From Apophysomyces variabilis (lineage: Eukaryota > Mucoromycota > Mucoromycetes > Mucorales > Mucoraceae), in the NCBI GenBank assembly GCA_002749535.1, contig MZZL01000409.1, forward strand, positions 3,488,160 through 3,552,159: 64,000 nucleotides of DNA, given 5' to 3'. Positions within the stretch are counted from its first letter, which is position 1; the number at the start of each line of letters is the position of its first letter. A program made the translations under genes and the position numbers. The notes under the pieces were generated by a model that was not told where the DNA came from, searched no databases, and saw only the letters and a program-made list of their open reading frames with translations. This document shows, one piece after another, positions 11,150 through 23,753 of the stretch.

Positions 11150-14100
11150 ATGCAACCTGCCATTCTTAGCGACATATCCCACACTATCCGGAACGACAGT
11201 GGCTATAATACCAATGTCTTCGCAGAAAAGGATCAACAAATGGCACAGGTGTGCTCTTACTTGGAGAGCATCGGATTTTTACCAAAGGACCTAGTTGAAA
11301 ACGAAGTATCATGGTTTTATGGGTGAGTGTAGTCATTAGTATCTTCTCGTTCACGTATTCATCGGTGTTGGGAACCAGAAATTTGAACATTGATGACTAC
11401 TACTTTGCCTTGGAATCAGTCGAAACAATCGCGAACCATATCATGGCTTTGTATGGCGCTAAGATACTGGCATTCACAAAGAATGAAAATGTCCTGGATG
11501 TCAATTTACAAAAAGAATCGGAAGAGTTATCGGTGTACATGCATTCATCACAGCCGGGAGTGTCACAACTGCACGGGCCCCAAAATGAGAGAAGGTGAGA
11601 ATAACAAGAGAAAGTGGGGAAGGTTTTTTGACATCTTGTCTTTAATTATACCGACAGAATCGATGAAAAATGGTTGGATCCTTCTGTCCCTACCAAAGCT
11701 TACCGTCTTGAATCCTACCGTTCCAATGGTCTCATGTCTTCTGGCGTGACCTCGCAGTTACGCAGTTACTTTATCACCAAGTGCAAGTTTGCCAATGTTT
11801 CGCCAAATAGAGAGCAGGAAAGGAACATCAGAGAGGTGGCCGATCAGGGCTTCTTAAAGAAGGCAACGGAGCATACTCTCAAGATATACGAGGATGTCAT
11901 GAGACACGTCTTGAAACGGACTGGCCCAGTCATTGAGATGTATGAGGTCCAAGGCAGTCGTGAACGTCGTCTCATCATTGGCTATCGCCAGCGGAGCACC
12001 AAGAACTTTTTTTCCGCCATGTCCGATTTGTACCATTACTACAACCTCTACTCAACCCGTAAATATGTCGGTAAGTTTTTTGGAAGTGCTTCCTGGCAGA
12101 GAAAGGTCCTTTGTGTCGTATATTGATCTTATGTACAAATAGAACAATTTTCAAACGGTGTGACGATCATTGGACTGTATCTTAATCCCGTGCCTGATGC
12201 CAAAGCTGTCCCTATTGAACACTCTATCCATCAAGTCATGAAAGAGACATCGTTACTCTATTGTTTGCCAAAGACGCCGTTTCAAGAATATTTCCAAACA
12301 CACAAGCTATCTGTCCAGGAAACGGTCTATGGCTATGTCGGATGGATCTTTACCCAACATTTTTTGAATCGTCTGGGCAAGGAGTATCTTTCTCTTACCA
12401 ATATTCTCGACAGCAGCAATCCGATCCATGAAGAAGTGTTATCCAGAATGAAAAAGCGGCTTCGTCAAGACACGTTTACACGTGAATATATTTTGGATAT
12501 TATCAAGCGCTATCCGGATTTGATTCGACTGCTGTATGCTAACTTTGCAACGATCCATTACGTCAATCAGCGGGAGGCCTCCCTGCAACCGACCATCTCC
12601 TATCAACGTTTGACTAAACTGGAAATTTTAACGAACCAGGAGCTCAGCAGGAGGATAAAACAAGTGACGTCCAATGCACATGAACAAGTCGTCTTTGAAG
12701 CATTCCTCACTTTCAACAAGCACGTGTTGAAGACGAACTTTTACCAATCCACCAAGGTGGCATTATCATTCCGTCTGGATCCAAGCTTCTTACCAGAGAT
12801 CGAGTACCCAACCAAACTGTACGGTATGTTCCTCGTCATTGGTTCTGAATTCAGAGGGTTTCATCTTCGGTTCCGAGATGTGGCCCGTGGCGGTATTCGC
12901 ATCATTCGGTCCCGCAATCGCGAGGCGTATTCCATCAATCTTCGTACGCTGTTTGACGAAAATTATGCCTTGGCTGCGACACAGCAGCGTAAAAATAAGG
13001 ATATCCCGGAAGGTGGATCCAAAGGAACGATTCTTCTGGATATAGATCAACAAGACAAACCTGCGGTTGCTTTCGAGAAGTATGTTGATTCTGTTTTGGA
13101 CCTGCTGATAGTGGGTGAATCACCTGGCATAAAGGAACGTTTGGTGGATCTGAATAAGAAACCAGAGATTTTATTCTTTGGCCCGGATGAAGGCACCGCG
13201 GATTACATGGATTGGGCTTCACAACACGCGCGCCGACGTGGTGCGACTTTCTGGAAAGCCTTCACGACCGGGAAATCCCAATCGATGGGCGGTATCCCAC
13301 ACGACATCTATGGAATGACCACGCGATCTGTCCATCAATATGTTCTAGGCATTTACCGCAAACTAGGCTTGAAAGAGGAAGAATGCACGAAGCTTCAAAC
13401 AGGGGGGCCGGACGGCGACCTCGGTTCGAATGAGATCAAGATCTCTAAGGACAAGACAATCGGCCTTGTGGATGGTTCTGGTGTGCTATTTGACCCCCAC
13501 GGTATTGATCGTGAAGAACTCCTGCGTCTGGCCACAGCACGAGTGATGATCAGTAATTTCAACCTTGAAAAGCTATCCCCTGAAGGTTTTCGTGTGCTCG
13601 TTGACGAGAATAATGTCCGTCTACCCAATGGCGACCTCGTGGAGAACGGACTCGCTTTCCGGAACTCGTTCCATACAAACAAGCTGGCCTCAGCGAGTGT
13701 CTTTGTGCCCTGCGGCGGCAGACCAGAATCAGTGGATCTATACAACGTGAATATGCTGTTGAACGATGGGACGCCCTTGTTCAAGTATATTGTCGAAGGC
13801 GCCAATCTCTTCTTTACTCAGGAGGCTCGTCTGCGGTTGGAAAAGGCAGGGATTGTGATATTTAAAGATGCCTCTGCCAATAAGGGTGGTGTTACCTCCT
13901 CATCGCTCGAAGTGCTTGCAGCCTTGGCATTTGATGATGTGGAGTTTGCTAAGAATATGTGCGTTAAAGACGGACAAATACCAGAGTTCTATAAAGCCTA
14001 TGTTGAAGAAGTACAACAAATCATCGAGCGCAACGCCGCGATTGAATTCGAAGCCCTTTGGCGGGAGCACAAGAAGACAGGTCTACCGATCTCTCTTCTT

Positions 14101-14379
14101 TCAGACGACCTATCCAATGCCATTGTTCAGCTCAACCTGCAACTACAACAAACACACCTATTTGAAAACGTAGAGCTACGTCATGCTGTCCTTCGCAAAG
14201 CATTCCCCAAGTTATTGTTAGAAAAGCTCGGCCTAGAGACGTTGCTAAAGCGTGTCCCTGAGAGCTATGTTAGAGCCATTTTTGGCGCTTATCTTGCATC
14301 TCAGTTTGTCTACAAGTACGGGGCTCAACCAAATCACTTTGCATTCTTTGAGTTCATGCGTACAAATTATCCCAACTGA
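11150..14379 (+). CDS. GDH2: NAD-specific glutamate dehydrogenase (large form)
   Basis: This enzyme oxidatively deaminates glutamate to 2-oxoglutarate and ammonia with NAD+, the catabolic direction of nitrogen metabolism. Four exons (11150-11322, 11379-11594, 11658-12070, 12143-14379) sum to 3039 bases, giving 1012 residues, the usual size of the fungal roughly 115-kDa enzyme. The N-terminal third is the regulatory region specific to this class. The catalytic domain begins near VARGGIRIIRSRNREAY and contains the KDIPEGGSKGTILLD lysine motif, GPDEGTADYMDWASQHARRRG and the nucleotide-binding TGGPDGDLGSNEI. GANLFFTQEARLRLEKAG follows. The start ATG is the first in frame. All introns are 56-72 bases and all junctions keep frame. 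The preceding CCAAT pair suggests HAP-type control. Confidence 0.95.
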
Positions 14380-14564
14380 TTTTCATAATCTACGTTGAAA
14401 AGCAGCTCGGTCATGTTCATTTACCTATTGTAATAAAAGAAAATATTTAAAACAGTGAAATCAGATTAATGCTTGATGCTATTTCTGACTGTCCGGTCCA
14501 GCAGCTGATTGAGCTGGTCTGTTCAATGTGTTGTTAATAGAATACACTGTGCCATTGCATACAT

Positions 14565-16295
14565 TTACATATAAAAGCGTACAGGTGGAGCAAGCCCTCT
14601 GGACAATAAGATCTCATTCACATAAGGACATCGGACTAATACAAGATGACGTTCAGCCCCTATCTGGTCCTTTCTATCGAATCTGTCCTCATTCAACTCT
14701 ACTGAACCTTGTTGCTTATCGTAACGAAAAGACGTACATCCGTCGGTGCTTGGGTCGTCTTTATTCAGCTTACAGTGCTGCCCCAAACTCGCCATTTGGC
14801 TGTCCAATCTGCCACATGTCTCTCGCTCTCGGATCATTTCTGATGTATCCATTGAGACAACTTGAATGATAGCGTTTCTATAACTGTGAACACCCAGGAA
14901 TTGTAGGCCTGGGTGAGGATAACATATCGTAATCGATCGAGTATGGAAACGTAAGTACGTGCATGAAAGCGACTGAAGCAGCGGACAATGCTGCGAGATA
15001 TATCCGTAGACGGCGTCCTCAACATCATTTCCGCACAGGGCGAGGTCTTTCAAGCCATGACGAATAGAGGATGTAGGATTTCCTTCTAAAAGGATTCGGT
15101 TGCCTTTCAGATACAGCCGTTGAAGGCCTTTTAGCTCGTCCAAGATGTAATCCAGGCCAAAGTCTTGGACAAGAAATATGAGCTCTAAATCAACCAAGGA
15201 CGGGCATATGATCAAGCGCTCCAAGACTTCCTTGATCGAAACCTCGCCTTGTCCATGTATTCTCACGCAAGAGATTGTATTGGAAAAGCTGTGGATTGTT
15301 TTCGAGAACCAAGGCTTATCCCACGCATCATAGCTAACGTGCGTCATGGGGGCACGGATGGCACAAAGGATATCCAGAAACGCATTGTAGACTTCCATGC
15401 AGGGGATATTTAATTTCTTGAGTTTCCGGCACGCATAGGCGAGCGGTGCAATGCCCCTTTTCACTTCGATATCATTCTCCCAATCTACGTATAGATTTAA
15501 CGCTTGCAGACTCGTGTACTTCCGAGCAAAATAGTGACCCCAAGGGTGAATCGAGTCTGACATCAACGACAGCTCGCGCAAGTTGTTACAACTAGCTATG
15601 TGTGTTGGCAGATCACCGTGTACTTTGAGATTATGAATCTTTAATGAACGAAGGCGTGGAAGCTTATGATGGAGTTTTTCCAGTTCAGAAAAAGATATGA
15701 TATTGTCAGCGTTGTTTCCGACAATGTTGAATACAGTCAAGGTCAATTCTTGTATCGACGCGTGCTCTGAGATTACGTCGACCCATCCAGTGATCCCTTC
15801 CGTAGAAACCGATACGTGAGTGAGACATCCTTTGAGCGAAGGGTTGGGAAAAGTGTGTGGTTTTCCCATCGTGTTGTCAAGCGATATCTTTGCAAGATAC
15901 TTCCATTGTTGCAATATGGGCGATGGGTCTAACCTTCCTCTCACTTTGACCGATATCTCGGTAACAGAGGGGAAGAGTTGTGGAAGATATGAAAGATCTT
16001 CCCCGTTTAAGGCTATGGGGATGAGGAGTTTACGCACCAAGTGACCGAGTGACCTATGTGCGACCGTATCCGTCAACGTCTTCACGAGCTCTTTAAATTG
16101 TTGCTGAGTGATGTTATCCAGTGATATGTACAACTGAGGCTTCAATATCATGTTCCATGAACGGCAGACGCAAAGTAGGACACAGAGGTTTCTCCGTGAT
16201 AGACGGTCGGCGATATTTTGCAGGAGTTCACTTGGCAATGTGTTCATCGAGTTTATGGCAATCGATTTATTTAAATGCTGAAAAAATGTCACCAT
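14565..16295 (-). CDS. F-box protein with leucine-rich C-terminal region
   Basis: This is a single uninterrupted frame of 576 residues. An F-box sits at the N-terminus (LPSELLQNIADRLSRRNLCVLLCVCRSWN, about residues 19-47) and should bind Skp1 in an SCF ubiquitin ligase. The rest contains irregular leucine-rich segments (LRELSLMSDS, LRSLKIHNLKVHG, LQALNLYVDW, LQRLYLKGNRI, LKDLALCGND), the usual substrate-binding region. Translation could instead start at the second Met (16247), which places the F-box right at the N-terminus as is common. The substrate is unknown. It differs from its neighbours in having no introns, which fits a member of a lineage-expanded F-box family. Confidence 0.8.
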   Translation of the reverse strand: MVTFFQHLNKSIAINSMNTLPSELLQNIADRLSRRNLCVLLCVCRSWNMILKPQLYISLDNITQQQFKELVKTLTDTVAHRSLGHLVRKLLIPIALNGEDLSYLPQLFPSVTEISVKVRGRLDPSPILQQWKYLAKISLDNTMGKPHTFPNPSLKGCLTHVSVSTEGITGWVDVISEHASIQELTLTVFNIVGNNADNIISFSELEKLHHKLPRLRSLKIHNLKVHGDLPTHIASCNNLRELSLMSDSIHPWGHYFARKYTSLQALNLYVDWENDIEVKRGIAPLAYACRKLKKLNIPCMEVYNAFLDILCAIRAPMTHVSYDAWDKPWFSKTIHSFSNTISCVRIHGQGEVSIKEVLERLIICPSLVDLELIFLVQDFGLDYILDELKGLQRLYLKGNRILLEGNPTSSIRHGLKDLALCGNDVEDAVYGYISQHCPLLQSLSCTYLRFHTRSITICYPHPGLQFLGVHSYRNAIIQVVSMDTSEMIRERETCGRLDSQMASLGQHCKLNKDDPSTDGCTSFRYDKQQGSVELNEDRFDRKDQIGAERHLVLVRCPYVNEILLSRGLAPPVRFYM

Positions 16296-16743
16296 CTTTT
16301 ATAGTAGTTTACTAATCTGCAGGCCAGTCATATATATATTTCACGTTATGCCTTATGCATGGCTGATTGTACACCGCGTTTGTCGGCTGGCACCTGTAAA
16401 TACCATTGCTGGCCCCTTTGAAAATCCTAGGGGATGGTGGAAAGATACTCACGTAATGGTCATCATCCTATAAGACCACAATTGAGATGCGTTCTTTATT
16501 GTTAGCCAGAATGAAGGTTTTGTCCACTTCAGAAGATATGATCTACGTGCTTATGACGAATATGACAATAGGTGCTTGAGAGAAATACTAGAGCAGAATA
16601 TTCTCAACAAGGAATAGGTTTGTTGTCGATTTCTTCATTTCTTAGAGCAATGGGATACAACCAGCCTAGTTGCTGGTCATCGTTAATGGCTTGATCAAGG
16701 CGTCAATTACCAAAAAAGATGACTTTTTGCATATTAACGACAT
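16296..16743. other. Short intergenic region, no gene seen
   Basis: This spacer lies between the F-box gene start and the ORC4 stop, both on the minus strand. A TATATATATT stretch near 16330 lies about 35 bases upstream of the first possible F-box start and could serve as a TATA element. Nothing else was recognised. Confidence 0.4.
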
Positions 16744-18454
16744 TTATTTTATCGAACTTGTTGCCCAATTCCTGACAACAATGGGACAATCTTTGTACTT
16801 TAACACAGCATCAACAACTTGTGCACGTTCGATCATCAACTTGGCCATACGATACTCTTTCGGACACTTGGCTACCTGAGCCACGGGGCGAACGAGTTCC
16901 AATGCTTGCAGATTTTCAAATGCCTAAACCGAGAAACACCTGTTCAGGATGACAACTAGCCAACAAGATGAGATCGTTACCTTTAATGCCACTGCGTGCT
17001 TATAGAGCTTCATTCCGAACCCCATGCCCTGCACTTGGGTCGTACTCATAAAGTTCTTGTACTCATCGTACAACATCTGAAAATTAAACACAGAAATATC
17101 CTTTTCTACTAAATTCTTCATGCTCACGATCAAGATCAACTCTAAAAGTGAAACACCTAACAATAAAACAGATCAGATACTATCAAGCAAAAGGACAAAC
17201 AAATAAAAACCTTTTAAAATCTCCGTTTTTGCATCCAGACACTGTATCAGACTCGCCTTATCAAAATGACTTGCTTCAAGGAAAGGCTGCTCTGGACTTA
17301 GGCGGGATACAGGTTCGAACTATAGCAAACAGATCCTTCAATAAGTCGTTTCCCTAAAATACTCCAGCAAATGAAACTTACACAGATCTTGTAGAATAGA
17401 CGTAAATCTCTAGTCATATGGAAGATCCGCTGGAGGATACTATTCAGCGATGCTTCTTGGAATAGAGTCTGGAATGGTATGTTAATAAAGTCCCCGTATA
17501 GCAAGCTCATTACCGTACTTCAACAGATTTATTGAATTTCTTAGCATAGGCGACGAATGCTGTTGTGTGTTCTGGCCGTTTTGGTAATCGAAGGGTATCT
17601 CGGGCTACTTCGATGAAATCCGTCAGCGTCGGTTGTGAGAAGAGATAGATCTGTCTGTGCGAGAACCGTGATTTGACACGTTTTTCTAACAAGTCCAATG
17701 TATCCTAATTAGAAACTTTTTATCAGTCCGTGCCATCTGTGTGTGTTCCTTTGCACTTTACCAGACGACAGGTCAACCCTACTACTGCCATGGGATTCTG
17801 AGCGCTCTGGGCAGCATCAAACAAATTATATAACAAAGCTTGCTTTGGGTGTTGTGCAAACAAGTCAAATTCGTCCAGAATAAAGATAATGGGAAGAGTC
17901 GTTCGATCGCCCGATTTTAATAGAGATAGAATATAATTGAAAGACTCTGCAAAAGAACCCTATCGAGGAAAGGACATATGAGGCAAACACAGGGTTTACA
18001 CAGAGAAAGAGAGAAAGTACTTTTTGTTACTTACAAAAGAGCGTTCCTGTTGTTGCTGTTGTTCACGTTGTTCAAGCATTAGTTGTCGCGCCATTTCATT
18101 GAGGGCTAGTCGATCGTTGACTTCGGTCAGCCCATTCAAGCGCACAACACAAAATGTGTTATTTTTCTTAAGGTTGGCGATAATCTTTCGAACCATGGCG
18201 GATTTGCCCGTGCCACGATTGCCAAATAGCAAACATGAATTGCTTTCGCCATTCCTCACTGTTTGATATAATAATTGGTGCAAACGATCGTATTCTTTTT
18301 CGAGGCCGTGTAAGCGTTCTGGAAGTGCTTTTTCCGTGATACGCGAAAGCAAATGCCGGCGGGTCCACCTAACATGATCTGCTAGATCATCGTTTGCTTC
18401 TCGTAGCTTCTTTGCGCACTCTTGCGAAGCCTCGTCTCCAGATCGTTTTGCCAT
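16744..18454 (-). CDS. ORC4: Origin recognition complex subunit 4
   Basis: This is an AAA+ subunit of the six-part complex that marks replication origins and loads the MCM helicase. The start at 18454 is the first ATG of the open first exon. Walker A is [14 protein letters not shown] and Walker B is [14 protein letters not shown]. The sensor region ([22 protein letters not shown]) follows, in which the arginine after the switch is kept. Downstream come the lid and winged-helix segments ([28 protein letters not shown]), ending in [10 protein letters not shown] with the stop at 16744. About eight exons with 50-80-base introns were traced. A run of Gln (QQQQQ) just after the RFC-box region is encoded by CTG/TTG-type triplets on the plus strand. 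The assignment is firm; exact exon ends in the middle are approximate. Confidence 0.9.
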
Positions 18455-19749
18455 AAGTGTGTTTCAATCGTCCGAGATCTTGGCTGGGATTGCAAGAGCG
18501 CGCCAGGAGAGAAGGACTTCTGCTGTCAAACAAATTTTTGTGGTGCGTGACGCTCCCACCATCTAATCACGCCAGGTAAAATGTGGTGTCTTAACACGTA
18601 CTATAGAACATTTGTAGCGCGAGATTTTCCGGTAAGCTGTAGGTTAATGTTGATAAAAATTATTTCATTGGGGCTTGGGGCAGCTCTGAGTATTCGTGGT
18701 TTCAAAAAGGATATGTTGCCTTGTTAGTCGCAGATAAAGTCTAGTGCATACCAATCAATTGCATGAGAGACACTTTCCGTTCCTTAGATCAAATGGCGAC
18801 GTGTGTGCTTTTTATGTGTTATTACAGCTGGACTGATGTACTACTATCGAGAGATGTTTTAGGTTCATCCGGCAAGCTCTGGATCAAGAACCAGTACTGT
18901 GCATAAGCCTTTTCCTCGCGAGATCCTCTGCCTCTTTGTGCTTATTTGATATGAATGATAGGTTATTCGCTGGTCTAAACGTTGGTCATCCAAAGGATCC
19001 GCTACATAGGCTTAGCTTGACACTGTATTTTTTGTGGTATGCTTGATGGGGAATCTGAGTGGAGACGCCGGTCAGTTGATCATTCTCGGTAAGATAATTA
19101 TGGGATAAAGATTACGTCTATAGGCATAAACAATTCCCTACTTTCTATTGATTTCAATGAGAAAAACGCTATAATAGGTAATACTAAGGTAGCAATGGTG
19201 TAATTTAATTACACACTGTGGGAGTATTTTTGATAAGTGATTAGGACATTATGTGGATCTCTCTTCAGGCAAGTAAAATAAGTAAGCAATATCTGTTCAA
19301 TAAGTGCTTTCATACTAGTACCTACCTTCTTTTCTTTCAATCTTTTTAAGTGCTGTATTTTCTTCAATTATACATATTTGCTGACTTCTTTTGTATTTCT
19401 CCCTTGTTTTTTTCCATGGCCCGATCTGAATCCCACTTGGGTTTTTTTTCCCCCATTCAGTGCTATACCGTTGACCATATATAGGAAGGCTATTCATGCG
19501 TGAGAAGCGTCTGGGACGATCCAACCAATCATGGTAGGTAAAGTTCCAATATCCCGGTCTAGCACTAGAAACTTATCTCCATTTTTGTCCATATCCAAAA
19601 TGATACCGCTCTTGTATTACCTTACATTCAGCGTCGGGTTTGACGTATAGAATGTTCCTTTACAAGGACCGAAAAACACTTAGTCTCGTGAGAAACATAT
19701 CAGAAGTCAATATCCTCTTTTTCAAAGGAGCAGGTTGCATCTGGGATCC
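18455..19749. other. Divergent intergenic region, no gene seen
   Basis: About 1.3 kb separate the ORC4 start (-) from the lactate permease start (+). The sequence is AT-rich; no RNA gene or repeat was recognised, and no open frame looks protein-like. Confidence 0.5.
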
Positions 19750-19757
19750 TATTTAAA
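19750..19757 (+). promoter_or_regulatory. TATA-like element of the lactate permease gene
   Basis: TATTTAAA lies 70-78 bases upstream of the permease ATG at 19828 and is followed by a pyrimidine-rich tract, a common fungal core-promoter layout. This is a motif match only. Confidence 0.35.
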
Positions 19758-19827
19758 GTCCCATCTATTCTTTTTTTCCCTTTTGTTTCTGCTTTTTTTT
19801 GTCCTCTGCAACTTGGACAGAATATAA

Positions 19828-22281
19828 ATGAATTCCACTCCTCCTGTACCAGATTCTGTCCGAAAAGAAGGACTGTTTGTACAGCAACTCACTCCTATTG
19901 GTGGTAGCCTTGTTGGCTCTTTCTTTGTGGGCCTTATTCCTCTTCTGTTGGTTTTGGTTTTGCTGGGTGGCTTTCGTCTTCCAGCTCATTACGCCTCCTT
20001 AGGAGGATTAATCACATGGTACTCCTGCAGATACTCGATCCTAAACTACGTACCATCTCTTGCTAACCCTGCTATAGTATATTCATTGCGATTTTTGCAT
20101 GGCATATGCCGGCCCAGCAAGCCTTTGAGTCCATAGGTAACGGAATCGTATTCGCAAATTGGCCAATCATGTGGATTGTGGTGAACGCCATGTAAGATAA
20201 AGTTTTGTCGTTGTGTGGACCGATGTAATACAACGGCCTGCAGGTTTATTTATAACACAGCAGTTCGATCGGGCATATTTGACCTTTTTCGACGGTGGAT
20301 GGTCACAAACACGCCTCCAGACACGCGTATCATTCTCTTAATCATTGGATATAGCTTTGGGGCTCTTCTGGAAGGTAAACCATCTGAAGAACGATGGTTA
20401 ATACTGTCTTAGTGAGCAAGGCTAAACGAACGAAAAATAAATCTATAGGCGTCGCTGGATTTGGAACGCCAGGTGCAATATGCTCCTCACTCATGGTATC
20501 ATTGGGGTAAATCAATCTATATCATAACATAGAAGTTCTATGTTCGACCCATGAAGTTCATAGATTTGATCCTGTTGATGCCTTAACATATACGCTAATT
20601 TTCGATACCACACCTGTAGCGTTCGGTATGTCCTGAAATGATAAAGCGTTCAAACTAACCACTTTTTCTTGTTTAAACCCTCAGGTGCACTTGGTATACC
20701 AGTCACCACATTAGCAGCCCTCACAGGATTGCCTGTGATGTCTTTGTCAGCAATGATGGGTCGTCAGCTTCCTTTGATAAGCTTATTTCTACCATTATAT
20801 GCTCTCCTCTTTTATGCAGGTGATTTGTTTTTCTTATCAGTTGACTTCCATATTGGCAAAGACTAACCGAACTCATAGGTCCACGTGCAGGAGTTTTGGA
20901 ATGTTGGCCTGCCGCATTAGTGGCTGGTCTTTCATTTGCTGTGGTGCAGGTAAGCCGCTTTCAAGACGGAACTCTTTGCTGAACAAGAAGCAAGGCTATA
21001 TTTGCCAATCTGGTGGGGCCAGAACTTCCTGATCTTATTGCTGGTCTAGTCTCTTTGCTATCGATCATTGTATTTGTGCAATACTGGAAACCCCCTTATC
21101 GTGCTGAATACGAGGCAAACATTGGCGTCAAGAGGAAAACAGATGAAGAAACAACTGATTCTTACCCGTCGGCCGCACACTCATCCACCTGTGCGAAGGT
21201 AGAAGTGTCAGAAGATTCCGAACAATATCCGTCTACTACGGAAAGAAAGAATGGAGAACAGTTGGTGCTCGCAAAACCGACTTGGCTAGAGACTGCAATT
21301 GCCTGGAGTCCTTGGGTTATCATTGTTGTAGTGGTTATCATGTAAGCTCAAAGACAGAAGCTCACGATAAAACAGGAAGCCAAGAGTAAACATATGCTTT
21401 GCCATTTAGATGGAGCTTTGCCAAAGTTTCGAACGTGGGTCAAGTGCGCGTGTTCTGGCCACACCTTCACCAAGAGGTAATGTCAATCCGCAAAGATGAG
21501 AAGGTGGATAGAGCTAATGACGTTCCGAAACTGCCAGGTATGGCTGACTCTGTATGGTAAAAAGTACGATGCGGTTTGGGTCTTCCAACCACTGGCCACT
21601 GGCACCGCTATCCTGATTTGTTCTATTCCTTTCGCTGCCGTCGTTCTGCTGTACGGTGCAAAACCAAACGTATTCTATTTCGCCTTATGCGATACTGCCA
21701 AGCAGCTATTTTTCCCCATCCTCACTGTGTCATTTATCATGGCGTTTGCTTATTTGTACAATTATTCAGGTAAAGTTTTCCTCAGCTTTATTTGGAGAAA
21801 TCTGTCTAAGGCGGCACTAGGCATTGTATATACCATAGGATTGACACTGTCTTCCGTTGGGCGAGCATTCCCTTTTCTGTCCGCCTGGCTTGGTTGGCTC
21901 GCCTGTTTTCTATCGGGAAGCGACACCTCAGCCAACTCGGTAAGACCCAATTCTCCATTGATTTTGACTAAGTAATACGATATTCCTAACCTTACTCTGT
22001 ATTTGACACAGCTTTTCGGCAACTTACAAGTTGTTGCTGCCCGTGAAATTGGGTTATCTGCTGTTCTGATGGCTGCTACAAATTCAACTGGTGCAATTAC
22101 ATCCAAGATGATTTCTCCCCAAAACTTGACCACAGGTGTGTCAACGATCAATCTGCAAGGGCAAGAAGGCAGAATACTTCGAAAAACCATATTACATTCT
22201 ATATTGATGGTCTGTATCATTGGTGCCATGGCTACAGTACAACAATATGCCATTCCAGGTATCATCCCTCCGGGCGATTAA
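19828..22281 (+). CDS. L-lactate permease family (LctP/LldP) transporter
   Basis: This is a polytopic membrane protein of the LctP family, whose bacterial members carry lactate or glycolate with protons. Family signatures are clear: EGVAGFGTPGAICSSLMVSLG, then SSVGRAFPFLSAWLGWLACFLSGSDTSANS joined to LFGNLQVVAAREIG, then MAATNSTGAITSKMISPQNL near the C-terminus. At least a dozen hydrophobic segments are distributed along the chain, with one long hydrophilic loop (about 70 residues, EYEANIGVKRKTDEETT onward) in the middle. Around ten short introns interrupt it, with phase-consistent joins such as GGLIT-C-IFIAIFAWHMP. It is therefore a resident nuclear gene and not bacterial contamination. Fungi more commonly use the unrelated Jen1 carriers for lactate. 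Substrate and membrane (plasma or organelle) are not shown by the sequence. Confidence 0.85.
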
Positions 22282-22447
22282 GTCCTACCCTAGTAAATCA
22301 TATCATTTCTCTTCCACTTATTTTATACTGTATAAACTGTTGCCTGCTATTCGACATAAAGTAACTTAAATAATTTTCTTCTTTTTCGGTTCATGCAAAA
22401 ATATTCTATACAAAGCAAATGCTAATTACAACGCATGGAGATATCGT

Positions 22448-23753
22448 TTAAGCGGACTTGTCCATTGCTTTCATGGCCATCTCATAAGCGAAGAAAGTGG
22501 CGGCATTAGCAGGGAAGGCTCTTGCCATAGTAGGTCCAACACCTTGGAAGAAAGCCTTTGGACCAGCTTCCCGGAGAACAGTACGGAACGCATGCAGTGA
22601 TGACTTGTATCTGTTCGTTTGGTCAGTTAATATTCTATTAGCCATACAACGACTGAGTAACACCAACCTCGACTCGTTCTGAATACGGCTCTTAATCACA
22701 TCCTGAGGATATGCAGGTATCCAAGCGCCGAAGCCAGCGAGACCACCGGCCAACAATAAATCAATGGTGGTCAAGGGGTCATTTTCATTCTTTTTAAGCG
22801 ACTGGAAGAACCGCTTAAGACCTTCATAGGTGACTAAGAATATTGGTTAATATTACCACTGCTCCGTCCTACTGTCTCGTGTCTATAGACGGATCCTTAC
22901 TGAAGTACAAGCCATAGCTGGGACAATCTCGGAGCAAGGTGATGCCAAGGCCGCGGTAAATACCACGAAAACCTTGAGCACGTACTGTGCGCACACCACA
23001 GTCCACAACGCCCTTATACTAATATAACACGTTTAAACCTACTTTAATTTTCTGCATTCCTCGTTCGTCACTTACAGGTGGCTCCAGTTTGCCGCCAGCT
23101 CCGATCACGCCTGCAGGATCCTGGGTCTGAAGTCTGACCTTCAGTAGTTCGATTGGACAATTGAAAAAGGCCATCACACTACCAGCCATGGAACCAGCCA
23201 TGCCAATTTCGGCCAACGACAAAACCTTATTGGGGTCACCCTTTTGAAGAATGCGTCTGAATTCACCGTTGGACATGAAGACCACAGCATTACTATACAG
23301 TATTTGCTCAGAACATTCCTTTCTCCCTTTCTATTGTCCATTTGTCCTACCAAAGACCAATGCCAGCCAGCGGAGATGCAACGCCACGATAAAGGCCTTT
23401 GGGCTGCCAGATAATGTAGGGAATAAAATAAGATATCAAGACAAGGTTCTAGTTGATCCGGTCTCCGAAACTTACGCCTTCTTGCTTCACCAATTTTTGG
23501 AAACAGTCCATAGCGTTTCGATAAATTGGCGGGGATGGCTGTGTCTGCATACGAACTTTGATCGTATCGAATGGGTGACCTGTGATAAGATGAGCTTAGA
23601 CCGATTCTCGTCGGGTAGGGTGGGGAAGCGGGGAACTTTACCCACGACGACTTGTGCCCAACCGCCAACTGTGCCAGCAATGAGGTCTTGGGCAAGCTTG
23701 GGTATCGCAAATGAGGATTGAGCTGTTGGTAGAACCTCAGTCGCGGAAGCCAT
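22448..23753 (-). CDS. Mitochondrial carrier family protein (SLC25)
   Basis: This is an inner-membrane metabolite carrier of about 300 residues with the three-fold repeat. The signature PxD/ExxK/R appears three times: [26 protein letters not shown] and [13 protein letters not shown]. Gly-rich partners ([34 protein letters not shown]) precede each. The start is at 23753 ([15 protein letters not shown]); an upstream in-frame Met exists but lies in sequence that does not look coding. About six exons are present. The middle signature with Glu and the pattern of the third repeat place it near the carnitine/acylcarnitine, ornithine and basic amino acid carriers. The exact substrate cannot be read with confidence. 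It converges with the permease gene, 166 bases apart. Confidence 0.85.

Noticed and set aside
13395..13805. Antisense open frame in glutamate dehydrogenase
   Set aside because: It is a shadow of the well-conserved catalytic domain on the plus strand.
17311..17321. tRNA B-box-like GGTTCGAACT
   Set aside because: It lies within the ORC4 gene and has no matching A box, acceptor stem or cloverleaf around it.
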